From Antilocapra americana (taxonomy: Eukaryota > Chordata > Mammalia > Artiodactyla > Antilocapridae): a DNA stretch of 64,000 nucleotides. Under the pieces are notes generated by a model. It did no database searches and was not told where the DNA came from. It saw only the letters and a program-made list of their open reading frames with translations. How positions within the stretch are numbered: the stretch's first letter is position 1; each line of letters starts with the position of its first letter. Shown piece after piece: positions 11,408-22,825 of the stretch. The DNA is taken from NCBI GenBank assembly GCA_007570785.1, contig ML661382.1:623526-687525 (forward strand), given 5' to 3'. A program made the translations under genes and the position numbers.

Positions 11408-11525
11408 TACTCTGCCCTTCCAATGCAGGGGTTGCGGGTTTGATCCCTGATCAGACATGACTGAGCGACTTTTCTCTCAGGAAACTAACTTCCCCCATGC
11501 TATGCAGTGTAGCCAAAAATAAAAA
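11408..11525 (+). mobile_element. CHR-type SINE fragment
   Basis: A second, head-less CHR copy follows directly: tctgcccttccaatgcaggg, gggtttgatccctgatca, then a gtagccaaaaataaa tail. An internal stretch, agacatgactgagcgact, looks like the end of a Bov-tA or BovB element rather than CHR, so the copy appears chimaeric or patched. Confidence 0.7.
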
Positions 11526-11861
11526 AACAAAAATGAAGACATTGTTTGTTTTTTTTGTCTCCAAGAAAACTCTTGTTTTGAAAAAGCCCACAATTTCCAA
11601 AAATATAAAAATTAATCTAAAAATTAAATACATGAAAAGAAACTACTACTGATCATTTTTCTTACGTATCAGCTGTTCTCAATTTTCATACCTACCTTTC
11701 CAGCCCTCAACCAAACGTAGACATATTTTCACACCATTGTATCCTGGTGTACATACCATTTTGCATGTTTATTTTTCTATTTGCTATTATGCCGCATTTT
11801 CCCAAGTTTTACATTTTCATTGTAATTATAATTTTTAATTGCTATCTAATATTCCATGGGT
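11526..11861. other. AT-rich unassigned stretch
   Basis: AT-rich sequence. The right end (aattgctatctaatattcca) resembles antisense L1 and continues after the BovB fragment, but the match is too weak to name a family. Confidence 0.35.
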
Positions 11862-11968
11862 TTGGGTGGACTACGGGAGTTGGTGATGGACAGGGAGGCC
11901 TGGCATGCTGCAGTTCATGGGGTTGTGAAAAGTCGGACATGACTGAGCAACTGAATTGAACTGAATAT
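11862..11968 (+). mobile_element. BovB LINE, terminal ~105 bp
   Basis: Only the BovB terminus is present: gggagttggtgatggacagg, ggcctggcatgctgcag, then cggacatgactgagcaactg. It is an extreme 5' truncation and interrupts older AT-rich sequence. Confidence 0.92.
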
Positions 11969-12499
11969 CCCATTGAGTCGGTTACCACCGTAAGCTTAGC
12001 CATTACTCTATTTTTGAGTAGCTGTTTCTATTATGCTAATACAGATAAAGCAGCCTTGGATATTTAAGTCCCTCATGATGTACCCGGTGTTTTAGATGAT
12101 TGCTGTTTGAGAGAGTCTATCGTACAGATATTGCTGGAAGGGCCCAGGGGGCAACCAGCTCTGTTGCCATTGAGGAAGACTGATCCTGTACACGGAACAC
12201 CATTCACCACTCCAGCATCTTCCTGGCAGCAACTTCACGGACCCACATCATGCCAAGTAGGCTGTGGCGCCACGGATGGTTTTGACCACACTTCCTGGTG
12301 GCATTCATCCAAATGACAGCAATGACAGCACGTTCCTGTTTAAATCACATATACAATGTTTGAGCGCTTCAATTCGTGAATTCCTCAGTTTTCCTGGCTT
12401 CTGGGTAACTTCTGAAACCAGAGAGTCCATTTTTAGGACTATACTTGCTTGGCTATTTATTCTTTTTAATATTAAGAGTAGATTTTATTCATCTGCTAT
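11969..12499. other. Unassigned stretch
   Basis: No repeat family or exon was recognised. Two overlapping plus-strand frames at 12107-12671 have no domain, and the second continues into the L2 that follows, so it is not treated as coding. Confidence 0.45.
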
Positions 12500-12842
12500 G
12501 AGGTTTCAGCACTTGATGGTCCCCTCTGCCTGGAAAGCCTCCTGCACAGGGCTGACTCCACTCACTTTTCGGATCTCAGAGCAAAATGCCACTCTTTCAG
12601 GAAAGCCTTCTTTGACACTTCCTGCTCCAACCAGCTCAGTCTCCCAAGTGTTTATTCTCATAATTGTCTGAACTTCTCTTTCATCACACTGATCAGGTTG
12701 TAGCTATGTATACTTATATATCTGATATCTGTCTGTCCCTCCAGATGTAAGCTGCATGGGGCTAAATCTGTTCTTGATCACTGTTCCCAATGCCTAGCAC
12801 ATAGTATATTATAAATAGCATTTTTGAATGAATTAAATGTCA
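12500..12842 (+). mobile_element. L2 LINE 3' end
   Basis: Ordered L2 landmarks are seen: cctctgcctggaaagcctcc, gaaagccttctttgacactt, gatgtaagctgcatgggg, cctagcacatagtatatt and a final gaatgaattaaatg. Confidence 0.82.
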
Positions 12843-13234
12843 TCAGGGACTGCTATGAGCCATTAGGTTAATGCAAGAGGAGAGAGGAGGAACCAAGGAA
12901 CAAGGCTTGGCTATCTTAGCATGGCCCACTTTTTCATATTCAGCAAAAGCATTATGATGACTTTAACAATGAATAAATCAAAGGCCTCACCATAACTTTT
13001 CTTTCTACAAATAATATAGAGCATTCACCTTCAGTTTTTCCTCCCTTCTCTGCTCTTTCATGATACATACATGCTTAAAGCACCTAGCCACTTCTGCTTC
13101 ATGTTTATTTATTATATTTTACCTTTTCTTGTAAAGTTGTGTTATTTTAGGGGGGCAAGGCTTGCTTTTTCCCTATCTCATCTTTGCATTACCAACCATG
13201 CTTAGGAGAAAATACATATTCAATAAACATTAGT
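12843..13234 (+). mobile_element. Probable second L2 tail
   Basis: At 13130-13232 the segment ggggggcaaggcttgc followed by aatacatattcaataaacat looks like another L2 3' terminus. The sequence before it is unassigned. Confidence 0.45.
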
Positions 13235-15211
13235 TCCTTAATCCTAAAATTCATATGGAATCTCAAAGGACCACAAAAAACCATAATAATCTTGAAAAAG
13301 AAGAAAAAAACTGGAATATCACTCTTCCTGACTTCAAAATTGACTACGAAGCTGTAGTAATTAAAACAGTGTGGTATTGGCATGAAGATAGACATATAGA
13401 GACCAATGAAGACTAGAAAGCCCAGAAATAAATCCTCATACATATGGTCAAATGATTTACAGCTGGGATAGCAAAGTGACATCAAAGGGAAATGACAGTT
13501 CCTTTGACAAATAATGTTGGGAAAATTGGATATCTATATACAAAAGAATAAAGTTGGAGCCTTACCCTACACAATTTTACACAGAAATTTCTTAAAACGA
13601 ATCAAAGACCTAAACATAAAAACTAAAACTGTAAAACTCTTAGAAGAAAATATAGGAGAAAGCTTCATGGTGTCGGATTTGGCAGTGATTTCTTGTCTGT
13701 GACAACAAAGACACTGGCAACAACAAAAATAAATTGAACTTTGTCAAAATTAAAAACTTCTGGGCAGAAAGGATGCAACCAACAGGAAAAAAGGCAACCC
13801 TTGGAATAGGAGAAAATATTTGCAAATCATATATCTGATAAGGATATATAAAGAACTCCTTAACTCAACAGCAACAAAATAAGCAATTTTATTTTTATAT
13901 ATTTATATTTATAGCAGTTTGATTTCTAAATGAGCAAGATACTTGGATATACATTTCTCCAAAGAAGATATACATATGGTCAATAAGTACATTAACGGAT
14001 GTTCAACATCACTAAATCATTGGGGAAATGCAAATCAAAGCCACAATGAGACACCACCATACACCCATTAGAGTGGCTACTCTGAAAAACCACCATAGCA
14101 ATAAAGCAGAAAATAGTAAGCATGGAAAAAGAAGTAGAGAAATTAGAATCTTAGTGGACTATTGGTGAGAGTGCAAAATGGCGTAGACACCATGGAAAGC
14201 AGTATAGCAGTTCCTCAGAAAATTAAACATAGAACTAGCATTTGATCTAACTATTGCACTTCTAGGTACATACCCAAAAGAATTAAAAGCAGGGATTCAA
14301 ACATATATTTGTACATCCATATTCACAGCAGCATTATTCACAAGAGCTGAAAGGTAGAAACAACCCAAGAATCCATTGATGGATGAATGGATAAAATATG
14401 GATATATGTACACTGGAATATTATTCAGCCATGAAGAACAAAGAAAATTCTGACACATGCTACAACGTGGTTGACCATTCAGTTAAACTCAGTCGCTCAT
14501 TTGTGTCCAAATCTTTGCAACCCCATGGACTGCCACACACCAGGCTTCCCTGTCCATCACCAATTCCTGGAGCTTGATCAAACTCATGCCCATCAAGTTG
14601 GTGATGACATCCAACCATCTCATCCTCTGTTGTCCCTTTCTCCTGCCTTCAATCTTTTCCAGATCAGGGTCTTTTCTAGTGAGTCAGTTCTTTGCATCAT
14701 GTGGCCAAAGTATTAGAGCTTCAGCTTCAGCATCAGTCCTCCAATGAATATTCAGGACTGATCTCCTTTAGGATGGACTGGTTGGATCTCCTTGCAGTCC
14801 AAGGGACTCTCAAGAGTCTTCTCCAGCACCACAGTTCAGAAGCTTCAATTCTTTGGCCCTTAGCTTCCTTTATGGTCCAACTCTGACATTCATATGTGAC
14901 CATTATGCCAAGGGAAATAGCCAATCACAAAAGCACAAATACTGTATAGTTCTGCTTATATGACGTCCATAGCATTGTTAGATTTAGAGAGACAGGAAGT
15001 AGAATGGAGGTTGCCAGGGAGTTGGGGGAAGGGTAAAGAAGTGTTCAATGGAGAGAAGAGTTTCAGTTTTGCAGGATGCTAGCAGCTCAGTGGATGATGT
15101 GGCGGTGATGGTTGCAAAACAACGTGAATGCTTTTAATACCACTGAACTGCATGCTTTAAACGGTTAAATGGTACATCTTATGTGTATTTTGCCACAACT
15201 GAAAAAAATAG
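13235..15211 (+). mobile_element. Old L1 (ORF2 3' part and 3' UTR), split by BovB
   Basis: The left piece (13235-14470) encodes distal ORF2 sequence. One frame at 13514-13702 keeps LNIKTKTVKLLEENIGESF, a conserved post-RT L1 stretch. It continues through the caacccaagaatccattgat and tctgacacatgctacaacgt segments. The right piece (about 14905-15211) holds the 3' UTR (ggttgccagggagttggggg, then ttaaatggtacatctt). Stops and frameshifts show it is non-functional. Confidence 0.88.
14480..14900 (-). mobile_element. BovB LINE 3' end inside L1, antisense
   Basis: It starts cagttaaactcagtcgctca and ends near ccaactctgacattcatatg. The 8-bp tgaccatt is found just before (14472-14479) and just after the element, a probable target-site duplication. 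The remnant encodes broken BovB C-terminal segments on the minus strand. Confidence 0.93.
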
Positions 15212-15663
15212 TTGTCTTTCCACTATTCCTAACAAATGTGAATCCCCTCCTCACCTAGAATGGCACCTTGCTTCCAGTATGTCCTCAATAAATGTGAGGG
15301 TGAATGAGTGGCCAGAATCCCAGAGTTGGAAGGTTCCTTAGAAGCCATTTATGGAACCCTGTAGTCAGTGGGCAAGTGTACCATTCCCATCTCTGCTGAG
15401 AACACCTAGGTTGAAGGACACTACCTGCCTCTCAAAGCACCTCACTCCATTGTTGTGTGCATTTTTTTTCCACTGGAAAATTCTCCTTTAAGCCAAGCTG
15501 AAATATGATTTTCTGGTAATATCTCTCCATCTTCAGTGGTCTTACCTTTACCTTCTGAGCCCAGAGAGAATAGGTCAAATTCTAGCTCACCTGACCACCA
15601 TTATTCAATAGAAGGCAGAGCTCTGTACACTAGGAAAATTGAAGCTTACCCCAAATTCCTTCA
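15212..15663. other. Ancient fragments, low certainty
   Basis: A possible L2 tail lies near 15250-15300 (tgtcctcaataaatgtgagg). A segment at 15310-15350 (cccagagttggaaggttcct) resembles the L3/CR1-type motif found in old mammalian LINEs. No gene is seen. Confidence 0.35.
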
Positions 15664-16025
15664 AACTGCGGTGCTGGAGAAGACTGTTGAAAGTCCCTTG
15701 AACAGCAAGGAGATCAAACCAGTCAATCTTAAGGGAGATCAACCCTGGATATTCACTGGAAGGACTGATGCTGAAGCTGAAGCTCCAGTATTTTGGTCAT
15801 CTGATGTGAAGAGACAATTCACTGGAAAAGTCCCTGGTGCTGGGAAAGATTGAGAGCAGAAGGAGAAGATGGCATCAGAGGATGAGATAGCTGGACAGCA
15901 TCACTGATTCAATGAACATGAACTTGGGCAAACTCTGGGAGATGGTGAGACCAAGGGAGGCTTGGTGTGCTGCAGTCCATGGGGCTGCAGAGAGTCAGAC
16001 ACGACTGAGTGACTGAACAGCAACA
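15664..16025 (+). mobile_element. BovB LINE 3' end
   Basis: It runs from gcggtgctggagaagactgt through gctgaagctgaagctccagt to gacacgactgagtgactgaa. Compared with the other copies it is internally diverged, with frameshifts in the C-terminal coding part. Confidence 0.94.
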
Positions 16026-16334
16026 AGCCCAAATGCAAATTTTCCAGGCAGGAAATACTTTTTTTCTGTTTAGAGGCAGGCTAAAATGTCTCAAAAGGAG
16101 TAGCTGACCTTGATTCCTTTTAGAGATTCACCAAATGGCAGAAACATGGAAGCAACAAATGGGTCTGATGGAGTCTACCTGGGGAGGGGACTTGGCTAAT
16201 CAAAAAACAGGAAGTATTTAACCTGGAGCAGAGATGTCTCAGAAGATGCTACATGTTCTGAGGACTGTTCTATGGAAGAGGAAGCTGTGGAGTGTAAGTT
16301 CGTGGAAGGCAGATTCAGCTCAATTATAAGAAAA
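16026..16334. other. Unassigned stretch
   Basis: No repeat or gene recognised. Confidence 0.45.
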
Positions 16335-16425
16335 TACTCTAGAACTATTCAAGCACATAAAAACTTAAACACTACATGACATATAGTAGATGCTCAATAA
16401 AGTGTATCAACCATTGCTATTATCA
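16335..16425 (+). mobile_element. MIR 3' tail
   Basis: The segment gacatatagtagatgctcaa followed by ccattgctattatca matches the MIR 3' terminus. The 5' part is not recognisable. Confidence 0.6.
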
Positions 16426-16468
16426 GGCCTCAGCTTGATATCATTGCCCTTTCGAATTCAGAAAATAG

Positions 16469-16489
16469 ACACACACACACACACACACA
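16469..16489. repeat. (AC)n microsatellite
   Basis: About ten uninterrupted AC units. Confidence 0.97.
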
Positions 16490-17779
16490 ACTCATGCATC
16501 ACATTGGGCTTTCTGTCACTATCCAATCCTGACACAGAGCATTCTAGAAGCATTTCTGTTTTTAATACAAATGCACAGAGCATAGCTAGTTAAAATTCAA
16601 ACAACTGTAAAAATGGTCGCTATTGAGGAGGGACTATTCAAAGACCTTTGGTCTTAGATCCTGCTCACTCCAGAGTGCCTTAAGACCTGTTTCTTCCCAT
16701 TGAGCTGCAGCGATTCTAACCTTGCTCCTCCCAGGGCTGGAATTCTCTGACCTTTTACGTCCTGGCAATGACTTCTATGCATTTTGGCAGTGACTGCCTG
16801 CGTTTCTGATTCGACCCTGATCTCAGCCTCTGGGGTTTTCTCTCTCTCCTTCCATGGATGGCCAAGGCTTCTACCACTCCTTCTGCTCCTGGAGCAATCC
16901 ATGCTTTTGAAAAATGACCATGCCGACGGGAAGCTAATACTCCCAGCCTGCAGCAGGTCCTGTCAATCTGATTTTTAAATGATGGAGGAGGTTTGGGGAC
17001 AAGGCTCAGGGTGGCATTAGCAGTCTCCAGGCTGATGCAACGATCCATTGAAAAGGAGGAAAGGATCTTCTGAAATGTGAGCACATTCACAGACCCAGAG
17101 GACAGAGAGGTATTTAGAGTGAACTGGAACAAACCTGCAACATCAGGTGCGTTCTGCCTTCAAAAATAGCTGCCAGTTAGAAAGGGTTATTTACATATTG
17201 ATTTCATGCTAACTTTGTAATGGAATGTGCTGCCTGCCTGCCTGAGACCTAACAACTGTCATCATAATTTTTTCTAAAAATACAGTCAGAGAAAAACACG
17301 CGGTGAACCCTCCACTGGAAAGTGGCTGCCAAAGACCCCAGATCCAAAATGGACTGCCTCTGCCACATCCATAGGCAAGGACACTCAACATCCACCTCGA
17401 AGGGAACATTTCACAGCTGACCCTCCCTTCTTCCAATCAGCCAGCACTCCAATTTTTTGTCATTCTAGAAAAACTGATTTGTTCTAAGGTGAGGGAGATG
17501 AATGCCCCTGAGAGCAGCCTTTATGGAAACTCCAGTTGGCCCCTCATCAGATATAATGGATGAGAAAGGGGCCAGAATCAGCCCACCAGCCCCAGTGCCA
17601 TATCCTGGGTGTGTTTCTGCCTCACTTTCTCTCCATGACTCTCTCCTAAGAATCCTCACTTCTCCTGTCTGCTAACAGCCAGCTTCCACTGTTTCTCTCT
17701 GGAGCACCTTCTGAATCCCACAGGTTTGTCTCCATGGATCCCACAGAGCTGATCCTTGGCAGGGCTGACATCGGTCCCC
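16490..17779. other. Single-copy block
   Basis: No interspersed repeat recognised over about 1.3 kb. Several 60-125-codon frames overlap on opposite strands at 16654-17132 and none shows a recognisable domain or clear splice signals. Confidence 0.5.
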
Positions 17780-18160
17780 AGCACAGTATTAGCAATTTAA
17801 ATGCCTTTTTGCCAGGCCTGATGGAGCTGATTCGGTTGTGATCCTGGGCATATGGATGGCATATTTGCTGTGAGCTAGGTGAGCCGAGTCCCAGAAGGAC
17901 CGCGCCAGCCCCTATGCCCCACGCCGCCGTGCGAGCAGCTACCTCGGCCGGAGCCAGCCATAACTGCTGTCCACTTTGTTTCCAGCCGGGCCCCCACTGC
18001 TGGGGACAAATCTTTCATTCATAAAGAGTAGCTTGTTAGGCCAACTCCGGGGACTCTGAGGCCACTTAATTAAATTGGGGAAAGTCGCTTGGCCCGGGTG
18101 GGAAATTTGCACACAAAGGCACGGTGTCTGGTGTTTCCCTTCATCAAACCGCTCACAACA
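17780..18160. promoter_or_regulatory. Candidate regulatory element with CpG-dense core
   Basis: Seen: a run of CpGs at about 17885-17990 (ggaccgcgccagcc, cacgccgccgtgcgagc, acctcggccggagcc), exceptional against the CpG-poor surroundings, followed by an AT-rich homeodomain-type core (ccacttaattaaattgggg at about 18062-18080). It is repeat-free. Inference: this looks like a conserved enhancer or small CpG-rich regulatory element. No exon or start site can be assigned, and no alignment was available to test conservation. Confidence 0.35.
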
Positions 18161-18345
18161 AAACCACGACCTTACCCGCTCCCCAGCCCCCAGCTCCCCT
18201 GCTCTGCTTTCAGCACCCCCTCATTAGAGGGCATTTGTTTGGGGATGTTTTCCCAGCGATTCACTGACAGACCTTTCATTCCTCCCTGGGCAATCAGGGG
18301 TGGCAAGTACAGGCTAAGAGCCCTCCAAGGCTGATTGCTGAAAGA
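18161..18345. other. Single-copy spacer
   Basis: No repeat or gene recognised between two candidate regulatory stretches. Confidence 0.45.
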
Positions 18346-18520
18346 ATTTCCAAAAGTAAAGAGTGTAAACAGGTACATTGAAAAAGCCTCTTTTGAACAA
18401 TTATGTAAACATTCCAAACACTATTTGAAAACTTTCACAGTGCAACTGTCAGATCGGAGCATTCTTGTCTAATTGCCCGCGCACAATGCACCCTGCAGAC
18501 CCAGTTCTGAGAGAGTTTAG
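18346..18520. promoter_or_regulatory. Candidate regulatory element with paired forkhead-like sites
   Basis: Two GTAAACA forkhead-type cores lie about 40 bp apart (gagtgtaaacaggt and tatgtaaacattcc). The second runs into a TEAD-like acattcca. A SOX-like gaacaatt and a homeodomain-like ctaatt lie close by. The motifs are visible in the sequence; function is inferred only. Confidence 0.3.
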
Positions 18521-18845
18521 CTGGACGTGTGGGGGCGTCAGATAAAGAAAGCCAAGGGAATGTGGTCGTGTACAACTGTGTCTTTCTGTGTGTGTTCTCA
18601 CTCCCTCAGCTTCCAGAAGAATCTCCTGGGAACAGGAGATTCTTTCTTCTGGGAGGATTTCTCCAGGACCCGGTCTAGTGCTCTGCACACGGGGTCAGTT
18701 GATGAGCCTGGAGATAAGATATTCCTAGGTTCACTTCCGTCAAAGCATCAAATCATCATCCGGCGATATCAAGCAGAGTTGTTGGCAATGTTCCCCTCAC
18801 CATGGGAATGGCTCCTTGCCTGCCTGGCTTGTCCTTCTCCAACAG
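18521..18845. other. Single-copy stretch
   Basis: No repeat recognised. The plus frame 18527-18871 runs into the following SINE and is not considered a gene. Confidence 0.45.
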
Positions 18846-19153
18846 GGCTTCCTTGGGAGCTCAGCTGGTAAAGAATCCACCTGCAATGCAGGAGACCCTG
18901 GTTCCATTCCTGGGTGGGGAAAATCCCCTGGAGAAGGCATAGGCTACCCACTTCAGTATTCTTGGGCTTCCCTGGTGGCTCAGCTGGTGAAGAATCCATC
19001 TGCAATGTGGGAGACCTGGGTTCGATCTCTGGGTTGAGTAGATCCCTTGGAGAAGGGAACAGCTACCCACTCCAATATTCTGGCCTGGGGAATTCTGTGC
19101 GCTCTATAGTCCATGGGGTCGCAAAGAGTCGGAGAAAACTGAGCAACTTTCAC
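18846..19153 (+). mobile_element. Dimeric tA SINE (short tA unit plus full Bov-tA)
   Basis: A shortened first unit (18846-18963) ends at cagtattctt and joins directly to a second complete unit starting gggcttccctggtggctcag at about 18964. The second ends gagcaactttcac. The same junction occurs in the copies at 22068-22406 and 28781-29093, so this is a composite SINE rather than two chance insertions. Confidence 0.93.
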
Positions 19154-19300
19154 GCTCTTTCTTGTCCTCCTCTAGTTTCTTGTTTTCCCCTTTTCCCATA
19201 CAGCTCAGATTCTCACAATTAAACTGAACTACTTTGCTGCACAGTGGAAACTAATATGACATTGTAAATCAACTATTCTTCAAGGGAAAAAAAATTATAA
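19154..19300 (+). mobile_element. Artiodactyl L1 3' terminus fragment
   Basis: From about 19218 the segments ctactttgctgcacag and gacattgtaaatcaactatt plus an A-rich tail match the end of the artiodactyl L1 seen also at 27425-27650 and 53776-54085. Confidence 0.65.
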
Positions 19301-19443
19301 AAGGAAGGTCATATATGAAAAGTCATCTGAAACCTTGACATTTCCATGATCACATTACTAGGAGTTGGGAGTTTAGGTGGCATGAGCACACTGCTTTATT
19401 TCAAATTTCATGGAAACACCAAAGTTTCAGGTGACTGGTATGC
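19301..19443. other. Unassigned spacer
   Basis: Nothing recognised. Confidence 0.4.
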
Positions 19444-19805
19444 TAGTTTCTGATGTACAGTGAAGTGATTCATTTGCATACATATACATAGATAAACTCT
19501 TTTTCAGATTCTTTTTCATTATAGGTTATTACAAGATCTTGAATGTAGCTCCATGTGCTCTACAACAGCACAGTGTTATTTATCTATTTTATATATAGTA
19601 GTTTGTATCTGCTAATCACAAACTCTTTATTTATCCCTCTCCCATCCTTTCCCCTTTGGTAACCACAAGTTGGTTCCCTATGTCTGTGAGTGTTTTATAA
19701 ATAAATTCATTTGTATTATTTTTTAGGTTCCACGTATAAGTGCTATCAGGCAGCATTTGTCTTTCTCTGTCTGACTTCACTTGACATGACAATCTCTAAG
19801 TCCAC
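19444..19805 (-). mobile_element. Artiodactyl L1 3' region, antisense
   Basis: On the plus strand, ttctgatgtacagtgaagtg, agatcttgaatgtagctcca, ggtaaccacaagttggttcc and taagtgctatcaggcagca are ordered as the reverse complement of an artiodactyl L1 3' UTR. Confidence 0.82.
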
Positions 19806-19954
19806 CCAATACATGGCCTTCTTTGAGTCAATACAGTCTCCAGTCATTTGGGGGTCTATTCAGCCTCTGACTGTCAAGCCTTGAAGGGTTTATCTCAATA
19901 GAAACTGTGGGGTGGGGTGGGGTGTGACTTATTTTTGTATTTTAGAATCTGTTT
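19806..19954. other. Spacer with short G-run array
   Basis: At 19909-19924 three GGGG runs separated by T (ggggtggggtgggg) form a minor G-quadruplex-type tract. The rest is unassigned. Confidence 0.45.
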
Positions 19955-20047
19955 CTGGAAGGAGAACACATGTATACCCATGGCGGATTCATGTCAGTGT
20001 ATGGCAAAACCAACATGATAATGTAAAGAAAATAAATAAATTAATTT
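19955..20047 (+). mobile_element. Young-type L1 3' terminus
   Basis: The segments gtatacccatggcggattca, gtatggcaaaaccaacatga and the A-rich tail correspond in reverse complement to the 3' ends of the L1 copies at 22826 and 29643. It is strongly 5'-truncated. Confidence 0.75.
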
Positions 20048-20896
20048 TTTAAAAAAAGAGTCAATAGGAAAAGACCAAATGTTCAACAAAGAGGACTGGC
20101 ATATCAACACAATAAAGTCTTACAAATGTGTAACATGAGGGCTAAGTGGAGACATGGGAGGTATTATGAAAACAAAAAATCAGGCCACAAAATCATATTT
20201 GCACTCACTCTACCTGCAAAGACAAAAAACAAACGTAACTGCAGGTGGCAAGTGGAAAGGGTCACAGCAGAATGAAAACACTTGCTCGGCGAGTGCCAGC
20301 CCCAGCACATTTCACTTTGCAAGCCTACCTTTGATGTCACCCAGGCAGGGTCTGGGAAAGCTAGAAAGCACCCCTGTACATACGCAGTTGAACATAAAAG
20401 GCTACCCTAGTAACCCACAGATAGATGTACATATCAGCCTGCAGCACCGTGCATTCTTCCCAAGGATGCAGATCAGAGCTTCTGAGTACATTCCTCAGGT
20501 TGGCAGAAGGAGCTAAGGCTGGCCTGCTTGCTGAGTTCCCAGGAGGCAGACGCAGAATCACGACCAGAAGATGAGTTAGATGTGGTTGGAAAAATGCTGA
20601 TGCTCAACAGGGCCAGTTAGAGAGCTGGAATCAGAGAGGAAAGTTACCTCTGTCTATCTCATGAGTTCCCCAGATACAGAAGGGCTCAGTGTCGGAATGT
20701 GCCCATCTAGCAGGCTTACTCTATTTGACTGAAGTCAGTGTCACTCTGCATCGACAGTGTGCCAGGGCCATTCACTGGGCATACAAAGTCATAGGATAAT
20801 TTTGATCCCAAAACTTAATTCACAATTAAGTGAGGAACCATCATCTTTAAAAACGTACATGAGTCAAGTAGGTTTTGACAAGGGTGTTAGGATAAT
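20048..20896. other. Single-copy stretch
   Basis: No repeat recognised. Frames at 20154-20516 (plus) and 20361-20561 (minus) overlap each other and show no known domain. Confidence 0.45.
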
Positions 20897-21124
20897 GTAT
20901 TTCCAGGTGGCACCCCTGGTAAAAAACCCGCTTGCCAGTGCAGGAGACAGAAGAGATGCAGATTCGATCCTTCAGTCAGGAAGATCCCCTGGAGAAAGAA
21001 ACAGCAACCCACTCCAGTATTCTTGCCTGGAGAATCCCATGGATAGAGGAGCCTGGGTGGGCTTCAGTCCATAGGGTCACAAAGAGTCGAACAGGACTGA
21101 AACGACTTAGCACATACACATAAC
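20897..21124 (+). mobile_element. Bov-tA SINE
   Basis: A complete unit from ttccaggtggcacccctggt through gcagattcgatcc to caggactgaaacgacttag and a CA-rich tail. The tRNA-like head is diverged. Confidence 0.94.
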
Positions 21125-21493
21125 AGGCAAAGAATAGTCTTTTCAACAACTGATGCTGGAACAAATGGATATCCATATGGAAAAGGATGAATTTGGACCC
21201 CTACTTCACACCATGTACAAAAACTGCTTCAAAATAGACCATACATAAATATAAGAGCGAACACTATAAGACTTTTGGAAGAAAGCATAGGTGTAAATCT
21301 TTATGACCTTGGATTAGGTAACGGTTTCTTAGATAAGACACCAAAAAGCACAAGCAAGAAAAGAAAAAAAAATAGATTAACTGGAGTTGATAAAAATTAG
21401 AAACATTTTTTCTAAGAATGTTATCAAGAAAGTAAAAAGGCAAATCACAGAATGAGTGAAAATATTTATGAATCATATACCGAATAAGGGTCT

Positions 21494-21690
21494 GTTGTTG
21501 CTACTGTTTAGTTGCTAGGTCATGTCCAACTCGTTGAGACCCCATGGACTGTAGCCCACCAGGCTCCCCTCTCTATAGGATTTACCAAGCAAGAATCCTG
21601 GAATGGGCTGCCATTTCCTTCTCCAGGGGATCTTCTCAACCCAGGGATAAAGCCCAGAGCTTCTGCTTGGTAGGCGGATTCCTTAGTATC
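21494..21690 (-). mobile_element. Bov-tA SINE, antisense
   Basis: The plus strand reads gttgttgctactgtttagtt, then caactcgttgagaccccatg and tggtaggcggattccttag: the reverse complement of Bov-tA from tail to head. Confidence 0.93.
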
Positions 21691-22067
21691 TAGCATATAT
21701 AAAAATTCAACAATAAAAAGACAAAAATTCTAATTTAAAAATAGCAAAGGATTTTAAGAGATGTTTTCCCAAAGAATATATACAAAAGACCAACAAGCAG
21801 ATATAAAGATGCTCGACATCATTAGTCATTAATGAAATTCAAGTCAAAACCACAGTGAGATACCACCTTACACCTACCATGATAGCTATAATCAAAAAGA
21901 TAGACAATGAAAAGTATTGGCAAAGATATACATATATTGGAACTCTCAGAGATTGTGGTGGAAGTGTAAAAATGATGCTACCATTATGGAAAAGAGTTTG
22001 GCAGATCCCCAAAAAGTTAAACATAGAGTTACCATATGACATTGCAAGTGCACCCAAGAAAATTGGA

Positions 22068-22406
22068 AACATGCTGTGCTGTGCTTAGTTGCTCAGTCAT
22101 GTCTGACTCTTTGAGGCCCCAGGGACTGTAGGCTCCAGAGTCCTAAGTCCACGAAGATTCTCCAGGCAAGAATACTAGAGTGGGTTGCCATGCCCTCCTC
22201 CAGGAGATCTTCTCAATCCAGGGATCGAACCCAGATCTTCCACATTGCAGGTGTATTCTTTACCATCTGACCCACCAACGAAGCCCAACAATACTAGAGT
22301 GAGTAGCTTATCCCTTCTCCAGGCGATCTTAGTGACCCAGGAATTGAGCCGTGGTCTTCTGCATTGCAGGCAGATTCTTTACCAGCTGAGCTACCGGGGC
22401 AGCCTA
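22068..22406 (-). mobile_element. Dimeric tA SINE, antisense
   Basis: A full unit (tail at about 22068, head near 22285) is followed by a shorter unit. The junction gaagcccaacaatactagag is the reverse complement of the junction in the dimer at 18846-19153. It interrupts the old L1. Confidence 0.92.
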
Positions 22407-22825
22407 ATTGGAAACACATGTCCACACAAAAACTTGGATATAACCATTCATAGCAGCATTATTCATAATAGCCCCAAAGTATAAATAATCCAAATGTTCA
22501 TCATTAATGAATGGATAAACAAATCATGGTATGTCCATACAATGGAACATCATTAGGTCATAAGAAGGAAGTACTATTACTTGCTGTGAGCAAGACACAA
22601 AAGGCTACATATTGTCTGCTTCTATTAATATAAAACGCCCAGAATAGGTAAAGCCATAGAGACATAGAGTAGATTAGTGGATGCCAAGGGCTGAGGGAAA
22701 GGGGGAATGAGGAGTGACTGCTAAAGAGTACAGGGTTTCTTTTGGGGGTGATGAGAATATTCTAGAATTAGATAGAAATGATGATTACACAGCCTTGAGA
22801 CTACACCAGAACTACTGTACACTTT

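Noticed and set aside
18964..19030. tRNA gene-like sequence with A- and B-box-like motifs
   Set aside because: This is the tRNA-derived head of Bov-tA; it lacks a closed acceptor stem and occurs in every copy.
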